Assembly: GCF_001678495.1 (NCBI RefSeq)
Contig: NZ_JTJL01000008.1
Location: 1-47,330, forward strand
Source: Gallibacterium salpingitidis
Lineage (GTDB): Bacteria; Pseudomonadota; Gammaproteobacteria; Enterobacterales; Pasteurellaceae
Reading direction: 5' to 3'
DNA: 47,330 nucleotides
The notes beneath the pieces are model-generated. The model made no database searches, was not told the DNA's origin, and was given only the letters and a program-made list of their open reading frames with translations. This document shows positions 8,154-17,525 of this stretch, piece by piece (position 1 is the first letter of the stretch; every line of letters begins with the position of its first letter). A program made the translations under genes and the position numbers.

Positions 8154-9302
8154 TTAGCAATAGTATTGTTTTTGATAAGGCATAATCGGATCCACTTCTT
8201 GTGGAGGTTCGATTGGCTGTTCAGGATCGACTTTTGGTTCCTCCGCAGCAGGTTTATCTGTTTCTGCTTTGCCTTTATCTTGATTATCTTTCTCTTCAGC
8301 CGTCGCTTCAGGTTGAGTGGCTTGTTGTTGAGCTGGTGTAGCTGCTTTTGTTTCATCTTGTTTTTGAGTAGCATCCGTATTTTTCGCATCTTGTGTTGCT
8401 GTTGCAGTATCTGCTTTGTTCTCTACTTTTTCAGTTGTAGGGACTGCTGCTGTTTTTGTCTGTTCAGTTTTGTTTTCAGCAGATTGTTTATCTGATGGTT
8501 TTTCTGTATTCACTGTTTTGTTCTCAGTTGATTGCGTTGTTGTCGTAGCTTGTGTTGTTTTTTCTACTGTGGTAGTTGCTTCGGCACTGTTTTCAACTTT
8601 ATTCGTTGTTGCAGTGGCTTTTTCTTCTGATTTTGCTGCTGGTGCCGTTGTAGTTGTTGGCGCTACATCAGCAAAATTAGTTAATTTGTTGCCATTTTCT
8701 GCTGCAACTTGTTCTGCAGCAGCATGAAGTGCACCCGGTTTCATTGGATCTGGTTTAGCGTTGCTGTTTGCTTGTGCGATTGCACTCTCTTTTTCTTTCT
8801 CTTTCTCTTTATCTTTATCTTCACCCAATAGGCGCGGCTGTAATTGTTTAAAGCTGCTTTCTGAATCTAACCAAATAGAAACAAATTGGTGGTTGAAAGA
8901 ACGGTCAAAGTGTTCCGATAAAACAGTATCATTTAACACAAAGTAGCCATCTTTATCTAATGCAATATAGTTTAAGACATCATCAGGTTTGAAATCTGGG
9001 AAATTATTAATTAAACGTTTTCTAAGCTGATCCACTTCTTCTGTTTTCAGTGCTTCTAAGTTCATCTCTTTGACCATTGAGATCGCGAAATTTTTCCCTT
9101 CGACTGGTTTAGCAAATTTAATGCGTAACATTAATGGTCGTTGTCCGCTGCTATAACTGCCATCTTCTGTAAAAAGAGAAACGGTATAAATGTGGAATGG
9201 ACCCCAATTATATTCAGCTTTACCTACTTGTTTCCAATCAGCAGCAGCAAATGGTGTATAGAACAATAGCAATAAACTTAAACAAAAAGAGAAAAACTTC
9301 AT
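8154..9302 (-). CDS. Secreted protein: Chalcone-isomerase-like head with long low-complexity tail
   Basis: The 382-residue protein has a signal peptide (MKFFSFCLSLLLLFYTPFAAA). A folded part follows at about residues 22-160 (WKQVGKAEYNWGPFHIYTVSLF, then LRIKFAKPVEGKNFAISMVKEM). It resembles the periplasmic Chalcone isomerase-like domain proteins seen in many gammaproteobacteria. From about residue 165 to 360 the sequence is nearly all T, A, E, K, Q, N, D and P, with no hydrophobic core. It ends in a proline-rich stretch with a tyrosine pair and a final cysteine (MPYQKQYYC). The short head matches the usual family, so the 200-residue tail is the odd part. It may be a flexible periplasmic or surface spacer. 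It is the first gene of an operon with the DUF488 gene. Confidence 0.7.
   Translation of the reverse strand: MKFFSFCLSLLLLFYTPFAAADWKQVGKAEYNWGPFHIYTVSLFTEDGSYSSGQRPLMLRIKFAKPVEGKNFAISMVKEMNLEALKTEEVDQLRKRLINNFPDFKPDDVLNYIALDKDGYFVLNDTVLSEHFDRSFNHQFVSIWLDSESSFKQLQPRLLGEDKDKEKEKEKESAIAQANSNAKPDPMKPGALHAAAEQVAAENGNKLTNFADVAPTTTTAPAAKSEEKATATTNKVENSAEATTTVEKTTQATTTTQSTENKTVNTEKPSDKQSAENKTEQTKTAAVPTTEKVENKADTATATQDAKNTDATQKQDETKAATPAQQQATQPEATAEEKDNQDKGKAETDKPAAEEPKVDPEQPIEPPQEVDPIMPYQKQYYC
8787..8819 (-). repeat. Imperfect hexanucleotide repeat in coding sequence
   Basis: Read on the minus strand, GA(T/G/A)AAA units repeat about five times and encode DKDKEKEKEKE at the junction of the folded head and the low-complexity tail. 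The unit is a multiple of three, so slippage would change length but not frame. Confidence 0.6.
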
Positions 9303-9350
9303 CTATTTTTACCCAGTCACATATTAAGCAGATGATGATTATGGCAGGCT

Positions 9351-9359
9351 ATTATAGCA
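9351..9359 (-). promoter_or_regulatory. Extended -10 promoter for the low-complexity secreted protein
   Basis: On the minus strand TGCTATAAT, a perfect TGnTATAAT extended -10, lies about 50 bases before the ATG at 9302. No clear -35 is seen, which is normal for this promoter class. The rest of the 9303-9449 spacer holds nothing else that I recognise. Confidence 0.55.
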
Positions 9360-9449
9360 ATAAATTATTTTTTCTTAATGAGGAACATTGCAATATTTGT
9401 TTATTTTTATTGCAAAGCCACATCTGTATTACGCCTGCCAAAACGAAGA

Positions 9450-10079
9450 TTAATCTAAACCGCGATTTTCTAAATAAAGCACTGTCGCTGCTACACGAGA
9501 ATGTACATTTAATTTGCGTAGCAAGTTACGAATATGCACTTTTACGGTTTCTTCGGAGATAAATAATTGCGAAGCAATTTGTTTATTAGAAAGGCCAGTA
9601 GCGATCAGTTTTAAGACATCCATTTCACGATCAGTCAATAATTGTAATGGATCATTAGAGGAGTGTTGTTCTAGTAAACGTTGTTTCACTGCATCACTAA
9701 GTACAACTTGTCCTTCAGCAATTTTTTTCAATTGAACTAATAAAGTATCTGGTTCGGTATCTTTTAATAAGTAGCCGTCTGCACCAGCTTCAATTAGCGC
9801 AAAAATATCAGAACGTGAATCAGAAACGGTTAATACCGCAATTCTGGCATCGATTTCATCAAGGCGTAATGCTTTTAATACATCTAAACCAGACATACCT
9901 TTCATATTTAAATCTAGGATAATCATATCTGGTGAAAGTTTTTTCGCTAAGGCTAATCCTTCTGTACCATTGCTAGCTTCCGCCAAAACTTCAAAAGATT
10001 CATCGAGTTGTAACAGTTGAGTAATCCCTCTACGAATAAGAGGATGATCATCAATGACTAAAATAGTTGTTTTTTTCAT
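9450..10079 (-). CDS. narP: Nitrate/nitrite response regulator NarP
   Basis: The 209-residue response regulator starts at the ATG at 10079 (MKKTTILVIDDHPLIRRG). A 14-residue upstream extension has no support. The receiver domain (1-120) has acidic D10 D11, phospho-acceptor D56 in MIILDLNMKG, and the switch lysine in LLKDTEP. A LuxR/FixJ-type helix-turn-helix at about 145-205 (LTDREMDVLKLIATGLSNKQIA) binds DNA. The sequence matches NarP rather than NarL in the start and receiver motifs. Pasteurellaceae usually have NarQ with NarP and no NarX/NarL. The sensor is not in the window. It is a single gene with its own spacer on each side. Confidence 0.88.
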   Translation of the reverse strand: MKKTTILVIDDHPLIRRGITQLLQLDESFEVLAEASNGTEGLALAKKLSPDMIILDLNMKGMSGLDVLKALRLDEIDARIAVLTVSDSRSDIFALIEAGADGYLLKDTEPDTLLVQLKKIAEGQVVLSDAVKQRLLEQHSSNDPLQLLTDREMDVLKLIATGLSNKQIASQLFISEETVKVHIRNLLRKLNVHSRVAATVLYLENRGLD

Positions 10080-10233
10080 TATATTTGTCCCTTTTGAGGA
10101 GTATTCAAAAAAATCTTGCACATACTATCATACGAACAGGAAAAAACGTGTTCTTTTCACTAACAAATTTTTCTATAAGTAAGAAAATCTTTGATATAGA
10201 TTAAAAATAATCAATTTTTGTTTACCAAAATCA

Positions 10234-12708
10234 TTAATTGTTAAAAGTGTTTACAGAATGATAAGGTGTGACAGTTGTTTTTCCATGTATATGGTTTATT
10301 TGATAAAACTGTGGGTAATTAAAATTATTCTTTGATACTTGGAATGGTGTACTGTTTTCTCCATTAGTTGCAGCACGATAAATTTGATTAATTTCCTCGA
10401 TTTTTTGACTTTTTACCCCTTCGCAGTGGTAATAAGCTTCAAGTTGATTACTTTCATCTAAAATATAGATGTTAAATGTTTTATCCGGATTGTCTTCAAA
10501 GAAGAATTGTAAGAACCCTTCATTAGAATAGTATTCAATCGCCTGTGGGTATTTCAATTCATCATTATTAGTAGAAATAGGTGTCAAACCACTTTCACTA
10601 AGCAGTTCTTTAGTGATATTCAACTTATCGCGATGGAAGAAGTTATTCCAAACTTCGCTTGCAACATAGAGCGTATTTAATTGATTACTATTGATCAGAT
10701 TACTAGTTTGGATATTAATACAACGATCAATTAATTCACTGGTAAAACGACGAATAATATTACGATAGCGACGGCTGTAACAGAACACTTTCACTGATTG
10801 TAATGGTACAGAACTACGATAAATTTTATTTGATAACACCTTTAAGGCGCGGAAAATCGCGCTTGGCCCTTCAAAATGCAAGGTGCGAATTTCATTCCAT
10901 AAATTGCGATAAGTAAAATCAATGCTGCCAATTAGCTTAGTTTGTTTAGCCGTTAAATTGTTGAAAAGATGCTTTGGTTGCAGACGGAAATGGTGATCAA
11001 TCAAGGATTCGTCTTTGGTCGGGTCTTGCACTAAATTGACAATGACTGCCAGATTACGAATTTCACAAGGTTGATAGAGATCACTATTGGTCGCCGGTGA
11101 AACTTCGGTTGGGAATGTGTCGCGCAGATCTTCAACAAATTGCTGTAATGTTTCTAAGGATACAGTGTTGCTGATAATGTGCAGATTAGTTTCTGCAGTT
11201 AATAGACCATTAAAATATGCCCAACAAACCAATTTATTCAGGTTTGGATTATATTCAACGTGGCGATATTTCGATAATGACGAAATTTTTGGTTCTTGAT
11301 TGAGCAGATACCAGCCTTTTTGCATTACTGAATTACCAGTCGCTTCAACGAAAGTGAGCTCTTTTTCAGCAATATCGGTCACGATAGCAGGATTAAAAAG
11401 AGTAACTTTCCCTGGTAACTCTTCAAATGCAGCATACAATTTGCGAGTCAAAATACTGATATCTTCAGGAATAATACCGCCGCCAGAGATATTATATTTA
11501 CGGGCAAAATCCATTAATTGGCGATAGCTGCACATCAATAGATTAACAATGCTGTTATAACTACGACGGATTTGTTTAATTTTCCAATGCTTTCTTTCAT
11601 TTAATTCTTGGATTGTATTGGAATCCCATTTCCATTGATGGCGCGCAAGGCGCATTAAAAGCGTTAAGCGCCAATTACCAGTTAATTCAGCATTATCAAT
11701 ATCTTCACAAGCTTTAATATAGAAACAACGGCGTACATTATCCAAACGTTCAGGATCATTGGTAACGGTTAAATAATGCGTTACTTTGTCCAACATTGCC
11801 ATATAAGGATCAAAATGATGATTGACTGTGCGATCTTGTAATAAATCCAATTTGAACTGATGTGAAATTAAACGAGTGTTGGGAAACTCCCACGAATAAC
11901 ACTCTAATAATAAAATTTTGATAACGGCTTTATAGGGCGAATCAATACCTTTGTAGAGATTCCACAAGGTTGCACCGAAATATTCATTAGCCGATAAACT
12001 ACCTAAGCCACCGAAATCAACCCATTCATTAGGGTTCAATTTTCCTTCATTAACTAATTGTTTCACTGTGTCATCATATTTTGTTTCATCTTCTACGGCG
12101 AGATGTAACCAAAGCAATGGACGACCAGCCAAACGAATAGCGGAACGATAAAATTCATCTAGTAGCAACATATATTGGCTAGAGCCACAATTGTCACTGG
12201 ATAAAGAATCAACGGCTTGTCCGCAACGGAAACGGTCTTGATCGACTAAAAACAGATTAAGTTCTACGCCTACGTTGTGCGCCCACTGACAAACCAAGGT
12301 GAATTTTTGTTGTAATTTATCGAGTTGTGGTTGGGTTAAAGTACGTGAAGCACAAACCCATAAATCTAAATCTGAACGAGAAGTTTGGGTAATCGATCCT
12401 AAACTACCCATTGCATAAATTCCGCATAAACTGGCAACGGGTTGCGGTTGATGTTCTAAAGAGAATAAAGTGGTATTAGATAGCGTCGAAGAGAGATAAT
12501 TTTTTTGATAGAGATTGTAATGAAAATTAACAATGCCAAAAGGTGCCCCTTCGACATATCCTGGTAACTCAGGAATATTGTGGTGCAATAAGACGCAAAC
12601 TAAGTTAAGAACATATTGAAATTCGTTTGGTGCACCTGCTAAAGCACGCTCTAAACGAATGTTGTCTAATTGTTCAACCTTTTTCTTGGCAACTTCTAGA
12701 TTGTTCAT
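10234..12708 (-). CDS. cyaA: Class I adenylate cyclase
   Basis: The 824-residue enzyme makes cAMP, the CRP co-effector. The N-terminal catalytic domain carries the nucleotidyltransferase signature GSLGSITQTSRSDLDLWVC, with G101-S102 and the metal-binding D113 and D115. The C-terminal half is the regulatory region that responds to the phosphotransferase system in enterics. The length is close to the usual 840-850 residues. The gene is divergent from hemC across 226 bases, the arrangement conserved in enteric bacteria and Pasteurellaceae. In this window its product should control both sialic-acid promoters through CRP. I saw no convincing CRP site in front of cyaA itself. Confidence 0.96.
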   Translation of the reverse strand: MNNLEVAKKKVEQLDNIRLERALAGAPNEFQYVLNLVCVLLHHNIPELPGYVEGAPFGIVNFHYNLYQKNYLSSTLSNTTLFSLEHQPQPVASLCGIYAMGSLGSITQTSRSDLDLWVCASRTLTQPQLDKLQQKFTLVCQWAHNVGVELNLFLVDQDRFRCGQAVDSLSSDNCGSSQYMLLLDEFYRSAIRLAGRPLLWLHLAVEDETKYDDTVKQLVNEGKLNPNEWVDFGGLGSLSANEYFGATLWNLYKGIDSPYKAVIKILLLECYSWEFPNTRLISHQFKLDLLQDRTVNHHFDPYMAMLDKVTHYLTVTNDPERLDNVRRCFYIKACEDIDNAELTGNWRLTLLMRLARHQWKWDSNTIQELNERKHWKIKQIRRSYNSIVNLLMCSYRQLMDFARKYNISGGGIIPEDISILTRKLYAAFEELPGKVTLFNPAIVTDIAEKELTFVEATGNSVMQKGWYLLNQEPKISSLSKYRHVEYNPNLNKLVCWAYFNGLLTAETNLHIISNTVSLETLQQFVEDLRDTFPTEVSPATNSDLYQPCEIRNLAVIVNLVQDPTKDESLIDHHFRLQPKHLFNNLTAKQTKLIGSIDFTYRNLWNEIRTLHFEGPSAIFRALKVLSNKIYRSSVPLQSVKVFCYSRRYRNIIRRFTSELIDRCINIQTSNLINSNQLNTLYVASEVWNNFFHRDKLNITKELLSESGLTPISTNNDELKYPQAIEYYSNEGFLQFFFEDNPDKTFNIYILDESNQLEAYYHCEGVKSQKIEEINQIYRAATNGENSTPFQVSKNNFNYPQFYQINHIHGKTTVTPYHSVNTFNN

Positions 12709-12934
12709 TAGCTATGTATGATCTCTGTAATGATAAATACTTTAATCTCATCAACGGCGCAAAACTTTAACACTTCTAGATAACTTGGTAAATACTCGAG
12801 CTAGTTCAGATGCGAAGTTTTTGATTAAACTCAATGAAGATTCTGTTTCTAAGCACTGACAACGTCAGGCAACAATGATAGGATATAAATTCATTAAAAC
12901 AATGAATAATAAGTTAATCATAAAAGAGTGAATT

Positions 12935-13861
12935 ATGCAAAAAGATGTTATCCGTATTGCAACTCGGCAAAGTCCTTTAGCCTTATGGCAAGCCAATTTT
13001 ATCAAACAACAATTAGAATCTTTATATCCACAACTTACTGTTGAATTAGTCACAATGGTGACAAAAGGTGACGTGTTATTAGATACACCATTAGCTAAAA
13101 TTGGTGGTAAAGGGTTATTTGTTAAAGAGTTAGAATTAGCGTTATTGGAGCATAGAGCGGATATTGCGGTTCATTCAATGAAAGATGTACCAATGCAATT
13201 TCCAGAAGGATTACATTTAAGTGTCATTTGTGAACGAGAAGATCCGCGTGATGCCTTTGTTTCCAATCGATATGCTTCATTAGTAGAATTACCGCAGAAT
13301 GCCGTAGTTGGAACGTCGAGTTTGCGCCGTCAATGTCAGTTAAAAGCATTACGTCCAGATCTGGAATTGAAAACATTACGTGGTAATGTCGGAACACGTT
13401 TAAGAAAATTAGATGATGGCGAATATGATGCAATTATTTTAGCTGCCGCAGGGTTAATCCGTTTAGGTGAACAGCAGCGTATTCGTAGTTTTATTGAAGC
13501 TGAAACCTCTTTACCAGCAGTTGGACAGGGCGCCGTAGGCGTAGAATGCCGCGTTGATGATGAGTGGGTTAATCAATTATTGAAACCTTTATTACACCAA
13601 GATACTTGGGATCGTGTTATCGCAGAACGAGCAATGAATAATCGTTTGCAAGGTGGCTGCCAGGTGCCTATTGCTGGTTATGCTATTTTGTCAGGTGAGC
13701 AACTTCATTTGCGTGCGTTAGTAGGTGCGGTTGATGGTAGTGAGGTTTTGCGTGCAGAAGGAGTAGCGCCAAGATCGCAAGCAGTGCAATTAGGTATCCA
13801 AGTTGCAGAATCCTTGTTAGCACAAGGTGCAGAAAAATTATTAGCACAGGCGTTAGTTTAA
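12935..13861 (+). CDS. hemC: Hydroxymethylbilane synthase (porphobilinogen deaminase)
   Basis: The 308-residue enzyme joins four porphobilinogen molecules into hydroxymethylbilane in haem synthesis. Landmarks are [16 protein letters not shown] at the start, [28 protein letters not shown] and [12 protein letters not shown]. The [10 protein letters not shown] segment supplies the cysteine that carries the dipyrromethane cofactor. The ATG at 12935 has AAGAG upstream. It opens a four-gene cluster, hemC-hemD-hemX-hemY, with gaps of 4, 16 and 15 bases, so the cluster is almost certainly one operon. It is divergent from cyaA. Confidence 0.97.
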   Translation: MQKDVIRIATRQSPLALWQANFIKQQLESLYPQLTVELVTMVTKGDVLLDTPLAKIGGKGLFVKELELALLEHRADIAVHSMKDVPMQFPEGLHLSVICEREDPRDAFVSNRYASLVELPQNAVVGTSSLRRQCQLKALRPDLELKTLRGNVGTRLRKLDDGEYDAIILAAAGLIRLGEQQRIRSFIEAETSLPAVGQGAVGVECRVDDEWVNQLLKPLLHQDTWDRVIAERAMNNRLQGGCQVPIAGYAILSGEQLHLRALVGAVDGSEVLRAEGVAPRSQAVQLGIQVAESLLAQGAEKLLAQALV

Positions 13862-13865
13862 GTTT

Positions 13866-14633
13866 ATGGGCATTCTAGTTACACGTCCGGAAGAATCGGG
13901 TCAAGTTTTAACAGAAATGTTAAATCGTGAAGGTATTGCCGCGATTCACGCGCCTTTTATTAAAATTGTTGCTGGTGAACAAATCAATCAATTGCCACAA
14001 AAATTGCAACAATTAAATGCTGGAGATTGCGTGATTTGTGTATCACAGTATGCGGTGTATTATGCGGAACAAACGTTGAAAAATACAGGTTTTTCATGGC
14101 GTACTGATTTATCGTATATCGCGGTAGGGCGTAAAACAGCGATGTTATTAACAGCAGCAACGCAGCAACCGGTGCATTATCCATTTGCGCAAGAAAATAG
14201 CGAAGGCGTATTAGCGTTACCATTGCTACAAGAGTGTCAACAGAAAAATATATTGATTTTACGCGGGCAGCAAGGAAGAGAATTATTACCAGAGCAATTG
14301 GCACAGCAAGGTGCTAATGTAGAAATGGTGGCTTGCTACCATCGCGAATTGCAACAATTGGATGAAAAAGAATTAATGTTATTTTCGCGTGCAGGCATTG
14401 ATACGATTGTGGTGACTAGTGGCGAAATTTTACGGTATTTACTGGATTTTATTCCTAAAAGTGAACATAATTGGTTATTAAATTGTAAGTTGGTGGTGAT
14501 TAGTGATCGGATTGCACAATTAGCAATAACAGCGGGTTGGCAAGAAGATAAAGTGATTCTCACTGAAAAGGCAGACAATGCTAGTTTATTGAAAGCGATA
14601 TTATCGTTTTATCCCCATTCACGAGATAAATAA
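13866..14633 (+). CDS. hemD: Uroporphyrinogen-III synthase
   Basis: The 255-residue enzyme closes and isomerises the linear tetrapyrrole made by HemC. HemD proteins are poorly conserved, but the start ILVTRPEESGQVLTEMLNRE, the middle ILILRGQQGRELLPEQL and TIVVTSGEILRYLLDF are typical of the two-lobed fold. The gene begins 4 bases after the hemC stop, which suggests translational coupling. It is slightly longer than the 246-residue E. coli protein. No hydrophobic segment is present, so it is a cytosolic enzyme. Confidence 0.93.
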   Translation: MGILVTRPEESGQVLTEMLNREGIAAIHAPFIKIVAGEQINQLPQKLQQLNAGDCVICVSQYAVYYAEQTLKNTGFSWRTDLSYIAVGRKTAMLLTAATQQPVHYPFAQENSEGVLALPLLQECQQKNILILRGQQGRELLPEQLAQQGANVEMVACYHRELQQLDEKELMLFSRAGIDTIVVTSGEILRYLLDFIPKSEHNWLLNCKLVVISDRIAQLAITAGWQEDKVILTEKADNASLLKAILSFYPHSRDK

Positions 14634-14649
14634 TAAAGTAGGAGTAGCG

Positions 14650-16182
14650 ATGAAAAAACAACATGATGAAACTGATATTCAAAAAGATACAGAGGTAAAT
14701 GCAGAGGTTACTCCTAGCACAGGTGAAACAAATTCAACTGAAAATGTCACAACACCTCAAACAGATAATTCAACAACTAACCCATCAAAAAAAGAAGCAG
14801 ACGTGAAAAAAGAACCACAAAAAGCTGAAAATAAAGCGGAAAGTAAAAAAGTGGAAACAGTCAAAACTACAACAGCAGCAGAAAATCATTCCCAACCACA
14901 AAAAAGTAAAGTTTCTGATAAAGAAGAAACGAAAAAATCTTCTGGTGGTAAAGGCATTGCCTTATTAGCATTATTAGTCGCATTGGGCGTTGGTGGTGCT
15001 GGTTATTATTTAGGGCAACAACAGCTCAATCAATTACAACAACAGATTGCGACTTTAGAATCTCAACAACAAGCAACTGCGCAAGCGACACCAACTGATA
15101 CAGTAAGTAAAGCCGAATTTGATGCAGTGAAAAATGCGTTAGTCAATACAACAAATGAGTTGGCTGCGACTAAAACAGCGTTGGATTCATTGCAGCAAAA
15201 TCGCGGAATTACGGAACAACAAATTATTGCGTTACAGTCGCAATTAAATAAAGCAGTGGCAGATAAAGCAGAAAGCCAACCAAATGAATGGTTAATGTCG
15301 GAAGCGGATTTCTTATTAAGCAATGCGCAGCGTAAATTGATCATTGATAATGATTTGAGTACGGCGATTTCGTTGTTGAAAGAAGCTGATAGTGTGCTGA
15401 ATGATGTTTCTGATCCACGTGCGATTAGTGTACGTACTGCGATTGCTCAAGATTTAAAACGTCTTGCTGATGTTAATGATGTTGATCAGAATGCGATTAT
15501 GCAAAAATTATCGCAATTAGCGAATGCGGTTGATGATTTGGAAGTGCTTGATCTTTCTAGTGATAATGCAACTGATGATAATGGCGAGTTATCTGATTCG
15601 ATTAGTGATTGGCGTACAAATATGCAAAAATCAGCAACTTCGTTCTTGAATCACTTTATTCGTATTCAACCGCGGGATCCAGTTGAGAAAGCGTTGTTAG
15701 CGCCAAATCAAGATGTTTATTTGCGTGAAAATATCCGTTTGCGTTTACAAATTGCTCTATTGGCAGTACCACGTCAGCAAAATGAACTTTATAAGAGTTC
15801 ATTAGAAGTGGTGACCTCTTGGGTAAGAAGTTATTTCAATACGGATAGTGTATTGGTACAACGTTTCTTACAACAATTAGATGATCTTTCTGAAGAGTCA
15901 ATTTATGTTGATGCGCCAAATACCTTTGAAAGCTTAACTATTTTAGATGAGATTTTGCATAAACAACCACATAAGATTGAAAAAGTGGAAATGAAGGCAA
16001 ATCCAACGATTTTAGAAGAGAATAAAGCAGAAGAAGCCAAAGCGAAGGAAAAAAATCCAGAAGCTGCACAACCGCAAGCGTCAGAACCAGCAAATACTTC
16101 TGAAACTAAAGATCAAGCCGAAGAGCAGCAACCAAGTGCGTCAGAAAACGCCGCTCCTGAACAACCAGCGAAAACAGAATAG
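14650..16182 (+). CDS. hemX: HemX family membrane protein with long low-complexity ends
   Basis: The 510-residue protein has one membrane segment at about 102-122 (GIALLALLVALGVGGAGYYLG). The preceding 100 residues are cytosolic, charged and low-complexity (T, E, K, N). Behind the membrane lie a Q-rich coiled coil (about 123-205) and the conserved HemX domain (about 210-440: NEWLMSEADFLLSNAQRKL, RIQPRD). A tail of about 60 residues is A/E/P/Q-rich. Enteric HemX is about 390 residues, so the ends account for the extra length. Its role is uncertain: it is cotranscribed with haem genes, and older claims of uroporphyrinogen methylase activity are not supported by the fold. RBS GGAG is 6 bases before the ATG. 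Confidence 0.9.
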   Translation: MKKQHDETDIQKDTEVNAEVTPSTGETNSTENVTTPQTDNSTTNPSKKEADVKKEPQKAENKAESKKVETVKTTTAAENHSQPQKSKVSDKEETKKSSGGKGIALLALLVALGVGGAGYYLGQQQLNQLQQQIATLESQQQATAQATPTDTVSKAEFDAVKNALVNTTNELAATKTALDSLQQNRGITEQQIIALQSQLNKAVADKAESQPNEWLMSEADFLLSNAQRKLIIDNDLSTAISLLKEADSVLNDVSDPRAISVRTAIAQDLKRLADVNDVDQNAIMQKLSQLANAVDDLEVLDLSSDNATDDNGELSDSISDWRTNMQKSATSFLNHFIRIQPRDPVEKALLAPNQDVYLRENIRLRLQIALLAVPRQQNELYKSSLEVVTSWVRSYFNTDSVLVQRFLQQLDDLSEESIYVDAPNTFESLTILDEILHKQPHKIEKVEMKANPTILEENKAEEAKAKEKNPEAAQPQASEPANTSETKDQAEEQQPSASENAAPEQPAKTE

Positions 16183-16197
16183 TAGGAGAAAGAGCAT

Positions 16198-17466
16198 ATG
16201 TTTAGAGTATTATTCTTGATGTTAATCTTGCTGGTGGGCTTTATTGCAGGGCCGTATATTTCGGGCAAGCAAGGTTATGTTCGTATCTTAACTGACACGC
16301 TTAGCATTGAAATGAGTATTACAATGTTAGTGGTGTTCTTTGTAATTGCATTAGCTCTTGTTTATGGAATTGAGTGGGTAATTACCCGTTTCTTCCGTCT
16401 TAGTAGCGGTACCTATAATTGGTTTTCTGTGCGTAAAAGACGTAAAGCTCAACAACAAATTTTGCAAGGTTTTGTGAAAATGGATGAGGGTAATTACGCT
16501 AAAGCAGAAAAATTAATTGGTAAAAATGCTAAACATTCATCGGAACCAATTCTGAATTTTGTAAAAGCGGCAGAAGCGGCACAACAACGTGGTGATGAAT
16601 TTAGCGCTAATAAATATCTGATTGAAGCAACAGAATTAGCTGGTCCAGATAATCTTATTGTGGAATTAGCGCGTACACGTATTTTATTACAGCAAAATAA
16701 ATTGCCGACTGCGAGAACTGCGGTGGATAGCTTGCTTGTATTAGCACCGCAAAATGTTGAAGTATTACGTTTAGCTGTTACGATCTATCTTCGTTCGCAT
16801 GCATATTCCGCATTAGATAAGTTATTACCGCAAATAGCGAAAAGTGGCTTATATACTGGAGATGGTTTTAAAGAGTTATATCACCAAGTCTTAGACGGTT
16901 TATTAGATGAAAAAATGAATGAAGAGGGTGTAGAGGGGTTACTAAATTGGTGGCCGGATCAACCTCGCTCTCGCCGTCAAGATAGTTATGTTATTGTTGG
17001 TATGATTCGTCGTTTAATTGATAGTGATGATCATCAATCAGCTTATCAGTTAGTGTTAGAGAATCTGAAACGTATTGATAGTAGTGATATGTCATCATTC
17101 TTAGCACAGGTAGCACGTTTACAAGTAAGCGACAGTGAAAAATTAGTGAAATTGTTAGAAAAAGTAAGCGATAAAACTGATGTCACAGGGCCTATTGCTT
17201 GTGGTTTTGCACGTGCCAAAGGGTATTTATTATTACGAGCTAATCAGTTTGATAAAGCACGCGAAGCCTTTGCTAAAGTGTTGGCATTTGAAGATAAATC
17301 AGTTCTTGAAGTGCAAGATTATACTGTTGCTGCCTATTTAGCAGAAAAAGCAAATGATGCTGTTGCTGCACAACAAATTCGCCAGCAATGCTTAAAAGAT
17401 ACGATGAAAATTGAGGATAAATCTTCTTTAGAAACCAGCGATCTTTTAAGTTTAGAGAAAAAATAA
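16198..17466 (+). CDS. hemY: HemY inner-membrane TPR protein
   Basis: The 422-residue protein has two N-terminal membrane segments (about 3-22 and 40-62). A basic stretch (RKRRKAQQQ) and a long helical region of tetratricopeptide-like repeats follow, for example [11 protein letters not shown] and [17 protein letters not shown]. This is the enteric HemY (HemY_N domain), which is distinct from the protoporphyrinogen oxidase also called HemY in Gram-positive bacteria. It is thought to act in late haem synthesis at the membrane, but its biochemical activity is not defined. It is the last gene of the hemCDXY operon, and a terminator follows 23 bases after the stop. Confidence 0.93.
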   Translation: MFRVLFLMLILLVGFIAGPYISGKQGYVRILTDTLSIEMSITMLVVFFVIALALVYGIEWVITRFFRLSSGTYNWFSVRKRRKAQQQILQGFVKMDEGNYAKAEKLIGKNAKHSSEPILNFVKAAEAAQQRGDEFSANKYLIEATELAGPDNLIVELARTRILLQQNKLPTARTAVDSLLVLAPQNVEVLRLAVTIYLRSHAYSALDKLLPQIAKSGLYTGDGFKELYHQVLDGLLDEKMNEEGVEGLLNWWPDQPRSRRQDSYVIVGMIRRLIDSDDHQSAYQLVLENLKRIDSSDMSSFLAQVARLQVSDSEKLVKLLEKVSDKTDVTGPIACGFARAKGYLLLRANQFDKAREAFAKVLAFEDKSVLEVQDYTVAAYLAEKANDAVAAQQIRQQCLKDTMKIEDKSSLETSDLLSLEKK

Positions 17467-17489
17467 TTTTGAACTTGATATAAGAGAAT

Positions 17490-17516
17490 GGGCTGTAATT
17501 TACAGCCCGTTTTTTA
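17490..17516 (+). terminator. Terminator of the hemCDXY operon
   Basis: A GGGCTGT / ACAGCCC stem with an AATTT loop is followed by GTTTTTT. It lies between the convergent hemY and tsaB genes. Confidence 0.87.
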
Positions 17517-17525
17517 TCACAATTG

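Noticed and set aside
8142..8727. Two plus-strand frames rich in F, C and V opposite the low-complexity secreted protein
   Set aside because: They mirror the A/T/K/E-rich codons of the real gene. Their hydrophobicity comes from reading the complement, not from a membrane protein.
9197..9562. A 121-codon plus-strand frame across the narP end and the spacer
   Set aside because: It overlaps two genes on the opposite strand, and no family features are visible.
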